Part shown: piece by piece, positions 7,712-12,975 of the stretch
Layout: each line of letters begins with the position of its first letter
How positions within the stretch are numbered: the stretch's first letter is position 1
Source of the DNA: an uncultured Coriobacteriales bacterium
GTDB lineage: Bacteria; Actinomycetota; Coriobacteriia; Coriobacteriales; UMGS124
Length of the DNA: 12,975 nucleotides
Assembly: GCA_903789505.1 (NCBI GenBank)
Contig: CAIFEU010000051.1
Span: 1 to 12,975 of the forward strand
Reading direction: 5' to 3'
The notes under the pieces: generated by a model
The model's database searches: none
Seen by the model: the letters and a program-made list of their open reading frames with translations, nothing else
Told to the model about the DNA's origin: nothing
Translations under genes and position numbers: made by a program

Positions 7712-7726
7712 GCTACCCATGGCTAC
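7712..7726 (+). repeat. second GCTAC repeat pair overlapping the RHH start codon
   Basis: GCTAC at 7712 and 7722, 10 bp apart. The 16-bp block 7712-7727 matches 7582-7597 at 14 of 16 positions, so it looks like a duplicate of the first two repeats of the upstream array. The ATG of the RHH gene (7719) lies between the two copies and the second copy is codons 2-3, which would suit negative autoregulation. Confidence 0.6.
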
Positions 7727-8246
7727 GAAGACCCAAAAGAACATGCGCCTCGACTCCGAGCTCGTCACGCGGCTCTCGGACTGGGCGGAGACCCACGGCA
7801 TGACCTACGTCGCCGCCACGGAGTACGCGATGAGGTCCCTGCTCGACCGCGACCAGGCACAGGCCACCGGCGCCGACGCCGGCACGGCAGCCGCCGAGAC
7901 GGGGCTCGCCGCCGCCGGGGCGGCAGGGGACGACGCCCTGGGCGACGCCGCGACGCTGCGCGAGCTCATGGCCGCCAACGCCCAGCTCACCGTGCAGCTT
8001 GGCGAGATCCAGAAGACCGCGAACGAGGCGAGCCGCAGCCTGCTCGCCGCAACGATGCAGATCAAGTCGCTGCCCTCCGCCGACGAGGTCGACGCCAAGG
8101 AGAGGGTCGCGCGCAACGAGGGGCTGAGCGAGGGTCGCGAGCAGGGGCGCGCCGAGCGCGAACGCGAGCTCGCGAGCCTGGGCGTCTTCGGCTACATGTC
8201 CTGGCGGCGGGGCCACCGGGCCCAGGCGGGCGCCGCCCAAGATTAA
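7719..8246 (+). CDS. ribbon-helix-helix (CopG/Arc-like) DNA-binding protein with coiled-coil-like tail
   Basis: A 175-residue protein. Residues about 4-43 fit a ribbon-helix-helix fold: a short basic strand (KTQKNMRLD), a first helix (SELVTRLSDWAETHG), the turn glycine, and a second helix (TYVAATEYAMRSLLD). Such proteins dimerise and insert the paired strand into the major groove of short repeated operators. An Ala/Gly/Asp-rich linker (about 46-76) leads to a long charged helix (about 77-151), probably a coiled coil for oligomerisation. The protein ends with GYMSWRRG and a short tail. ATG 7719 is chosen because the fold begins there; no Shine-Dalgarno sequence precedes it, which is unusual beside its neighbours. 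GCTAC repeats upstream and across the start suggest autoregulation and control of the divergent thioesterase. An antitoxin role was considered, but no toxin gene adjoins. The DNA target is inferred. Confidence 0.8.
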   Translation: MATKTQKNMRLDSELVTRLSDWAETHGMTYVAATEYAMRSLLDRDQAQATGADAGTAAAETGLAAAGAAGDDALGDAATLRELMAANAQLTVQLGEIQKTANEASRSLLAATMQIKSLPSADEVDAKERVARNEGLSEGREQGRAERERELASLGVFGYMSWRRGHRAQAGAAQD

Positions 8247-8293
8247 CGCGCGTCAACCCAAACTTTATCCGAGCAAAAGCGGCGGTTAATCTT
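8239..8293 (+). repeat. 9-bp inverted repeat spanning the RHH stop codon
   Basis: AAGATTAAC (8239-8247) and GTTAATCTT (8285-8293) are perfect reverse complements separated by 37 bases. The left arm contains the TAA stop of the RHH gene. The arms are AT-rich in a GC-rich region. It could be a weak long-loop terminator or a binding site ahead of the next gene; no T-run follows. Confidence 0.4.
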
Positions 8294-8382
8294 CGTCCCC
8301 CATCATCGGGTTGTCGATTGAACAGGGCGCGGAACACAGGGGCATGACGCACTGTCCCGCGCATGACCCGAGGGAGGTCCCC
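8247..8382 (+). promoter_or_regulatory. intergenic leader with ribosome site of the DUF4342 gene
   Basis: This spacer must hold the promoter of the downstream gene unless it is read through from the RHH gene. No convincing -35/-10 pair is seen. GCATGAC occurs twice, at 8342-8348 and 8361-8367. A strong ribosome site, GGGAGG (8372-8377), lies 5 bases before ATG 8383 and decides that start against in-frame upstream ATGs at 8311 and 8344. Confidence 0.5.
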
Positions 8383-9015
8383 ATGGACAAGATGGAGAAG
8401 GCCGAGAAGGTCGTCGATAAGACCGGCGTGAGCTACGAGGACGCGCGGACCGCGCTCGAGCAGACCGACTACGACGTGCTCGACGCCATCGTGTGGCTCG
8501 AGCAGCACGGCAAGACCGAGCGGCGCTCGGCGAGCTACAGCACCGAGGGCGAGACGCGCTACGACTCCAGCGTCGAGATGTCGCACGCTCAGAAGGACTA
8601 CGAGGAGGCGACGCACCGCAGCGAGTTCTCCGAGAAGTTCGAGGACGGCTTCGGGCGCTTCATGTCCTCGATGGGCGCCTTCTTCAAGAGGAGCGTCCAG
8701 ATCACGCTCGTGGTCTCGCACAAGGACGAACGCCTGTTCACGGTGCCGCTGCTGCTGTTCGTCATCCTGCTGATCGTGGGCTTCTGGATCGTAGTCCCGC
8801 TGATGCTCGTGTCGCTGTTCTTCGGCGTCAAGTACAGCTTCGACGGGATCCGCCCGGTCACCGTGGACTTCAACGACCTCTCGGAGAAGGCGTCGCGCGG
8901 CGCGGAGTCCCTCAAGCAGGACCTGAAGAGCGGCGTCCAGGCGGCCGACCCCACCACGGGCACGCCCGGGACGGGCGCGGGCGAGACCCCGAAGGGCCAG
9001 CCCGACCAGCGCTAG
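8383..9015 (+). CDS. UBA-like domain plus DUF4342 membrane protein
   Basis: A 210-residue protein of unknown function. Residues about 3-45 form a three-helix UBA/TS-N-like domain (EKAEKVVDKTGVSYEDARTA, then DYDVLDAIVWLEQHGK), the type also found at the N-terminus of EF-Ts. A charged, probably helical region follows (about 46-105). Next comes the DUF4342-like part, VVSHKDERLFTVPLLLF, with one or two hydrophobic helices (about 120-148) ending near FFGVKYSFDG. The C-terminus (about 162-210) is hydrophilic and rich in Gly, Thr and Pro. The pairing of UBA-like and DUF4342 domains is known in Firmicutes and Actinobacteria, but I know of no assigned function. The gene appears to be a single transcription unit: its own ribosome site upstream and a strong hairpin 33 bp after its stop. 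The amphipathic charged middle followed by a membrane helix suggests a membrane-surface scaffold, which is inference only. Confidence 0.85.
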   Translation: MDKMEKAEKVVDKTGVSYEDARTALEQTDYDVLDAIVWLEQHGKTERRSASYSTEGETRYDSSVEMSHAQKDYEEATHRSEFSEKFEDGFGRFMSSMGAFFKRSVQITLVVSHKDERLFTVPLLLFVILLIVGFWIVVPLMLVSLFFGVKYSFDGIRPVTVDFNDLSEKASRGAESLKQDLKSGVQAADPTTGTPGTGAGETPKGQPDQR

Positions 9016-9048
9016 CGCCGAGGGGAACGGACTTCATCCGGGCCATCC

Positions 9049-9080
9049 GGGCCGGGCGCCGCATGCCGCGCGCCCGGCCC
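9049..9080 (+). terminator. strong hairpin terminator after the DUF4342 gene
   Basis: GGGCCGGGCGC (9049-9059) and GCGCCCGGCCC (9070-9080) form a perfect 11-bp stem with a 10-base loop, followed by TT and then mixed sequence. The stem starts 33 bp after the DUF4342 stop. Stem strength and position support intrinsic termination, although the T-tract is short. Confidence 0.65.
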
Positions 9081-9259
9081 TTGGCGTCTCCCGCCCTCGG
9101 GCGCGACGGGCGCTGGGCGCGGCGCGGGGGGCGCGAGGCTCGAGGCGCATAATGGTCGCGACGCGGGCGAGCGCGGCGGCACCGGCACGACCTGGGCGAC
9201 GCAGACGCGGGGACGCGACGAGCGACCGGCAATGGCGAGACGGGAGGCGACGGTCCGAG
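9081..9259 (+). promoter_or_regulatory. upstream region of the two-component operon
   Basis: No gene is seen here. CATAAT at 9148-9153 is a 5/6 match to a -10 box, about 107 bp before the response regulator; no -35 match is visible, which is common in actinobacterial promoters. GGGAGG (9242-9247) is the probable ribosome site, 12 bases before ATG 9260, a rather long spacing. Confidence 0.35.
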
Positions 9260-10054
9260 ATGGCCAGGATTCTGGTGGTGGAAGACGAGGTCAAGATCGC
9301 GCGGTTCGTCGAGCTCGAGCTCACGCACGAGGGCTACGAGGTCGACAAGGCATACGACGGGCGTTCCGGGGTCGACGCGGCGCTCGCCGGCGACTACGAC
9401 CTCATCCTGCTCGACGTGCTGCTGCCCGGGCTCAACGGCCTGGAGGTCCTGCGCAGGGTGCGCCGCGAGAAGGACACCCCCGTCATCATGCTGACCGCCC
9501 GCGACGCGGTCGTCGACAAGGTCGCCGGGCTCGACGCCGGCGCCGACGACTACATCACCAAACCGTTCGCAATCGAGGAGCTGCTCGCCCGCGTGCGCGT
9601 CGCCCTCAAGCACCACGCGGAGGCGTCGGGCGTCCCGACGACGCGCGCCGCCGACGGCGGGGCGGGCGCTGCCCCGGGCGACGGGGGCTCCGCCGCGCAA
9701 TCGGACGCCGGCACGGGTGCCTCTCCCCAGGGGACGCCCGCGGCCGCCGAGCGGCACGTCCTGTCCGCGGGGCCGGTGCAGCTCGACGTCGAGCGCCACC
9801 AGGTCAGCGTCGGCGACAAGCCGGTCGAGCTCACCAACCGTGAGTTCGAGGTGCTGCGGGTGCTGCTCGTGAACAAGGACATCGTCATGTCGCGCGACAA
9901 GATCGCCCAGCTCGCATGCGGCTACGACTACGTGGGCGAGACCAACATCATCGACGTCTACGTCCGTCACCTGCGGGCGAAGATCGACGACCGCTTCGGC
10001 ATCCGGCTCGTCACAACCGTCCGAGGGGTGGGGTATGTCATTCGCGAACCGTGA
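9260..10054 (+). CDS. OmpR/PhoB-family response regulator
   Basis: A 264-residue DNA-binding response regulator paired with the histidine kinase downstream. The receiver domain (about 2-118) has the acidic pair E8-D9, the phospho-acceptor D52 in LLDVLLPGLNG, T79 in IMLTARD and K101 in YITKPFA. A long Ala/Gly/Ser-rich linker (about 121-165) separates it from the C-terminal winged-helix domain (about 166-264), recognisable from PVELTNREFEVLRVLL, CGYDYVGETNIIDVYVRHLR and TTVRGVGYVIREP. The linker is longer than usual for this family. ATG 9260 is chosen because the receiver fold starts there; an in-frame ATG at 9152 would add 36 arginine- and alanine-rich residues. The stop overlaps the kinase start by 20 bp, so the two are translationally coupled. 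The pair resembles actinobacterial MprA/MprB-type systems in layout; its signal and targets cannot be read from the sequence. Confidence 0.94.
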   Translation: MARILVVEDEVKIARFVELELTHEGYEVDKAYDGRSGVDAALAGDYDLILLDVLLPGLNGLEVLRRVRREKDTPVIMLTARDAVVDKVAGLDAGADDYITKPFAIEELLARVRVALKHHAEASGVPTTRAADGGAGAAPGDGGSAAQSDAGTGASPQGTPAAAERHVLSAGPVQLDVERHQVSVGDKPVELTNREFEVLRVLLVNKDIVMSRDKIAQLACGYDYVGETNIIDVYVRHLRAKIDDRFGIRLVTTVRGVGYVIREP

Positions 10055-11558
10055 TGGGGGCGGGCGCGAGAGGAGCGACGCCCGCGACGCGGGGACCGCC
10101 CGGACCGCCTGCCGCGGGAGGGCAGGCGGGCGCCCCGCGGCCCCGCCCGTGCGGCCGCCCCCCCCGGGCGGCGCGGGCGCCCGCCCCCGGCCCGCCCCCC
10201 CCCCCCGCCCCCCCTCGATAGCGCGCAGCATCGCCCGGTCCAACGCGGCGCATCTGCTCCTGTGGTTCGTCTTTGCCGACATCCTGGTCGCGCTCGCGCT
10301 GCTCGCGGGCTTCGTCTGGCAGTCGCACGCGCAGCTGCCCGAGGAGATGCGGGGCGCGCCGGTCATCGGCATAGGCCCCGACGGCACCACGGCCCTGGTC
10401 GGGCTGAGCGGGACCCCCTCCTCCATCGCGAGCTTCTTCGGCATGATCGCGTACACGGTCACCGCCGCCGACGGCACCCAGTACGTCTTCGACCTCTCGC
10501 CGGTGCTCGCCTACGCGACGCCCGCGCTCGCCACGCTCGCCGTCGTCGAGCTGGTGATTGTCTACTCCTCACTGGTGCGAACCCGCGCCATCCGCCGCAA
10601 GCTCAAGCCGCTCAACGACCTGGCGCTGACCGCCGAGGCGATCGGCAGCGCGACGAGCATGGGCAAGATCGACAGCCTGGAGCGCGCGATCAGCTCGGCC
10701 GACGTGGACTCCCCCACGATCGAGACGGGCGACGCCGACCTGCGCAGCATCGAGGTGGCACTCAACGGCCTGCTGCGACGCATGCAGCAGGCGAAGCTCG
10801 AGCAGACGCGCTTCGTCGACGACGCGTCCCACGAGCTGCGCACGCCCATCGCCGTGATCCAAGGGTACGTCGACATGCTCGACCGATGGGGCAAGACCGA
10901 CGAGGAGGTCCTCGACGAGTCGATCGCGGCGCTCAAGGACGAGAGCGCGCACATGAAGGAGCTGGTCGAGCAGCTGCTGTTCCTCGCGCGCGGCGAGGCG
11001 GGCCGCAACACGCTCACGCACGAGCCGCTCAACCTGGCGCGGGTGTGCCGCGAGGTGTGGGAGGAGTCGGCGATGATCGACGGCGACCACCGCTACCTGC
11101 TGGCCGGCGAGGTCGCGGACCAGGGCGACGCGCGCTTCGCGATGGTGGGGGACGTCGCGATGATCAAGCAGTCGATGCGAATCATGGTCCAGAACGCGGC
11201 GAAGTACTCCCCCGCCGGCTCCTCGGTCACGATCGGAGCGCTGCCTGCGGAGGCGGACGAGGGCGGCCGGCCGATGGTGGGCTACCTCGTGGAGGACGAG
11301 GGGGCGGGCATGTCGGGCGCCGACGTGGGGCACGCGTTCGAGCGGTTCTGGCGCTCCGACGAGGCGCGCGCCAGCGAGAGCGGGGGCAGCGGGCTGGGGC
11401 TGTCGATCGCGAAGTGGATCGTCGACGCCCACGACGGCAGCATCGCGGTGCTCTCCTACGAGGGGGTGGGCACGCGCTTCGTCGTGCGCCTGCCCACCGG
11501 CCTGCCCACCGACCCCGGCGCCCCCGCCGCACCGGCGAGAGGCACCGCCAACTCCTGA
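10035..11558 (+). CDS. sensor histidine kinase (two-component system)
   Basis: Membrane sensor kinase of 507 residues that should phosphorylate the response regulator encoded just upstream. Two membrane helices (about 70-95 and 157-180) bracket an extracellular segment of about 60 residues. A HAMP-like linker follows, then the dimerisation helix with phospho-acceptor H266 in DDASHELRTP. The ATP-binding domain has N387 in the N-box (MVQNAAKYS), D421 in the G1 box (VEDEGAGMS), an F-box (FERFW) and a G2 box (GSGLGLSIAKW). ATG 10035 lies inside the end of the regulator gene, with GAGGGG six bases before it. The first 60 or so residues before the first helix are almost only Gly, Arg, Pro and Ala, encoded by C-runs of up to 12 bases; sequencing or assembly error there is possible. 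GTG 10149 is an in-frame but poorly supported later start. The stop lies one base from the stop of the convergent dehydrogenase. Confidence 0.93.
   Translation: MSFANRDGGGRERSDARDAGTARTACRGRAGGRPAAPPVRPPPPGGAGARPRPAPPPRPPSIARSIARSNAAHLLLWFVFADILVALALLAGFVWQSHAQLPEEMRGAPVIGIGPDGTTALVGLSGTPSSIASFFGMIAYTVTAADGTQYVFDLSPVLAYATPALATLAVVELVIVYSSLVRTRAIRRKLKPLNDLALTAEAIGSATSMGKIDSLERAISSADVDSPTIETGDADLRSIEVALNGLLRRMQQAKLEQTRFVDDASHELRTPIAVIQGYVDMLDRWGKTDEEVLDESIAALKDESAHMKELVEQLLFLARGEAGRNTLTHEPLNLARVCREVWEESAMIDGDHRYLLAGEVADQGDARFAMVGDVAMIKQSMRIMVQNAAKYSPAGSSVTIGALPAEADEGGRPMVGYLVEDEGAGMSGADVGHAFERFWRSDEARASESGGSGLGLSIAKWIVDAHDGSIAVLSYEGVGTRFVVRLPTGLPTDPGAPAAPARGTANS
10082..10219. other. G/C-only low-complexity tract inside the kinase gene
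   Basis: Contains C runs at 10158-10165 (8), 10195-10206 (12) and 10208-10214 (7). It encodes the proline- and arginine-rich N-terminus of the histidine kinase and leaves the frame open. It resembles the homopolymer tracts at the window ends, so its exact sequence and length are uncertain. Confidence 0.6.
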
Positions 11559-11559
11559 G

Positions 11560-12579
11560 CTACCAGCTCCTGACCTTCTCGACGTTCTCGCGGATGTGGG
11601 CGCAGCTCGCGTGGAACTTGGCCTGCTCGGCCTCGCTGAGCTCCATCGGGAAGTGGCGCTCGACGCCGTTGCGCCCCACGACGCATGGGATCGACGTGAA
11701 GTGCCCGCTCTCGCCGTACTCACCCTGCAGCAGGGTGCCGCACGGGGTGATCAGGCGCTCGTCGCGCAGGACCGCCCTGACCAGCCGGGTCGCCGCGTTG
11801 GCGACCGAGTACTCCGTGCACCCCTTGCCGGCATAGGTGACGTAGCCCCCGTGACGCCCCGCCTCCTCGACGACGTCGTGGTCGAAGTGGAAGTGCTCGG
11901 GGTCGGTGCGCTCCAGCTCCGCCAGCGGCGTCGCGCCGAAGAAGACGTGCGACCACGCGGCGAACTGGCTCTGCCCGTGCTCGCCCAGCATCCACGCCGT
12001 GATCGACTCGGGGGCGTAGGCGAAGTCGGTGGCCTCCCACAGCGCGTGGCGCAGGCGCGCCGAGTCGAGCGCCGTGCCCGAGCCCACAATCTGACGCGGC
12101 TCCAGCCCCGAGAGCCTCCACAGCACCGTGGCGATGACGTCGCAGGGATTGGAGATCGTCACGACGACGCCCCGGTAGCCGCGCAGGTGCGGGGCGATCC
12201 GCTTGGCCTCGTCCGCCGTCACGAACAGCTCGCCGTCGCGGTTGCCCGCCGACGCCTCGACGTGGCCGGCAGCGTTGACCAGCACGTCGCAGCCCATCAG
12301 CGCCTCGTAGTCGCCGTGGACGTTGAAGACGCGCGCCGGGCCCGGGTAGAACGAGAGCGTGTCCTGCACGTCGTTGACCTCGCACGTCACCTTGGGCTCG
12401 CGCACGTCGCAGCAGTACACCTCGTCGGCCAGGCACTGGCGCAGGATGGCGTCGGTCACGTGGGCGCCCACATGCCCCATCCCGATGACGCCCACGCGCC
12501 TGACGTGGTCGTCGAACTTGTCCGCGGTCGCCCTGACCGCGGCCACACCCGTCGCGGCGCTCCCAGATTCCTCTGACAT
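11560..12579 (-). CDS. lactate/malate dehydrogenase-family NAD-dependent 2-hydroxyacid dehydrogenase (L-HicDH-like)
   Basis: A 339-residue cytosolic oxidoreductase that should interconvert a 2-oxoacid and an L-2-hydroxyacid with NAD. An N-terminal extension of about 27 residues precedes the Rossmann fold. Visible motifs are GMGHVG (33-38), D58 after the second strand (NAD preference), S-N144-P, the catalytic pair D172 and R175 in LDSARLR, and H201 in LGEHGQSQFAAWS. The substrate loop reads GHVEASAGNR (105-114): R114 matches the substrate-binding Arg, but the specificity position that is Gln in lactate and Arg in malate dehydrogenases is Glu (E108). Stretches such as GEHGxSQF-AWS, GKG-T-Y-VA and GSGTALDSAR recall Weissella L-2-hydroxyisocaproate dehydrogenase, so branched or larger 2-oxoacids are plausible substrates. 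ATG at 12579-12577 is chosen because a GGGGG ribosome site lies 6 bases before it and codons upstream look non-coding. It converges on the histidine kinase with one base between stops. Confidence 0.9.
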   Translation of the reverse strand: MSEESGSAATGVAAVRATADKFDDHVRRVGVIGMGHVGAHVTDAILRQCLADEVYCCDVREPKVTCEVNDVQDTLSFYPGPARVFNVHGDYEALMGCDVLVNAAGHVEASAGNRDGELFVTADEAKRIAPHLRGYRGVVVTISNPCDVIATVLWRLSGLEPRQIVGSGTALDSARLRHALWEATDFAYAPESITAWMLGEHGQSQFAAWSHVFFGATPLAELERTDPEHFHFDHDVVEEAGRHGGYVTYAGKGCTEYSVANAATRLVRAVLRDERLITPCGTLLQGEYGESGHFTSIPCVVGRNGVERHFPMELSEAEQAKFHASCAHIRENVEKVRSW

Positions 12580-12875
12580 GACTGTCCCCCTATCGTCAGG
12601 CTGCCCCTTGCCGCCGGCGACGACCGCCCCACCCTCGCGCCGCCCGGCGGTGCGGCACGGGCGACGCGCGGCGGTGGCCAGCTGCCGCGGCAGGGGCTCG
12701 CCGAATCCACGTTCCCTGACAGGGTAAGCCCTTGGAGGCGCAGGCGGCAGCGCAATTGTGGCGGCAAGGTGGAGAGGGGTGCGCGGCGGCGGCGCGGGAG
12801 CGGGACTGAGGCGGGGCCGCGCGGCGCATGGGTCCCAGAGCGCAGGGCGGGGGTGCGAGGCGCTCCGCACACCAA
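12580..12875 (-). promoter_or_regulatory. upstream region of the dehydrogenase with two palindromes
   Basis: No convincing gene; frames here have biased arginine- and proline-rich translations with no recognisable family. CTGCCGCGGCAG (12682-12693) is a perfect 12-bp palindrome. CCCTGACAGGG (12714-12724) is a 5+5 inverted repeat around one base. Both lie 100-150 bp upstream of the dehydrogenase start and could be operators. No good -35/-10 pair is seen on the minus strand. Confidence 0.35.
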
Positions 12876-12975
12876 GGCGGGGGGGGCCCCCCCCGGGGGG
12901 GGGGGCCCCCCCCCCGGGGGGGGGGGGGGGCGGCCGCGGGGGTGGGGGGGGCCCCGCCCCCCCCCCCCCCCCCCC
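12876..12975. other. G/C homopolymer tract at the right window end, probable assembly artefact
   Basis: About 100 bases that are G or C except for one T (12943), arranged as alternating runs of G and C that are near self-complementary. This is unlike the mixed GC-rich sequence elsewhere and has no coding or RNA character. Confidence 0.7.

Noticed and set aside
6757..8246. Toxin-antitoxin pair (RHH proteins are often antitoxins)
   Set aside because: The neighbour is a full-length acyl-ACP thioesterase transcribed divergently, not a small toxin in an operon.
8264..8291. TTTATC and TTAATC as a promoter for the DUF4342 gene
   Set aside because: Only 3/6 and 2/6 matches to the consensus boxes; not reported as a promoter.
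8912..10477. Minus-strand open frame (521 codons) opposite the two-component genes
   Set aside because: No recognisable family, and it includes the G/C-only tract and the intergenic terminator.
12456..12875. Minus-strand and plus-strand frames upstream of the dehydrogenase
   Set aside because: Arg/Pro/Ala-rich translations, no ribosome site, no family; treated as non-coding.

Overview
The window is high-GC DNA (roughly 70% by eye) from an actinobacterium. Four things together suggest the class Coriobacteriia (an Olsenella/Atopobium-like organism): a PstP-RodA-PbpA-PknB cell-envelope cluster, RodA and PbpA joined in one reading frame, a UBA-like/DUF4342 membrane protein, and a lactate/2-hydroxyacid dehydrogenase. 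That placement is an inference from gene content; no rRNA or other taxonomic marker is present. There are no tRNAs, rRNAs, CRISPR arrays, transposases or phage genes. Both window ends are long G/C-only runs that look more like assembly artefact than genome.

Left part (1-6533, plus strand): a compact cell-wall growth and signalling cluster. A PP2C-type Ser/Thr phosphatase (PstP-like, cut by the left edge) is followed after 10 bp by a 929-residue natural fusion of a SEDS glycosyltransferase (RodA-like) with a class B penicillin-binding protein (PbpA-like). After 64 bp comes a PASTA-domain Ser/Thr kinase (PknB). Polymerase and crosslinker are one polypeptide here, flanked by the kinase/phosphatase pair that in related actinobacteria tunes cell-wall synthesis.

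Middle part (6534-9015): an acyl-ACP thioesterase (minus) is divergent from a small ribbon-helix-helix (RHH) DNA-binding protein with a coiled-coil-like tail (plus). The region between them carries a striking array of GCTAC repeats spaced 10-11 bp, and a second pair of the same repeats overlaps the RHH start codon. The likeliest reading is an autoregulated divergent operator. Next is a UBA-like plus DUF4342 membrane protein, followed by a strong hairpin terminator.

Right part (9016-12975): an OmpR-family response regulator overlaps its sensor histidine kinase by 20 bp (a two-component system). The kinase converges with a minus-strand lactate/malate-dehydrogenase-family enzyme, resembling L-2-hydroxyisocaproate dehydrogenase, with a single base between the two stop codons. 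Upstream of the dehydrogenase is about 300 bp of non-coding DNA with two short palindromes, then the G/C-only window end.

The best candidates for something not fully described are the RodA-PbpA fusion with its cytoplasmic linker, and the phased GCTAC operator controlling an RHH protein and an acyl-ACP thioesterase.
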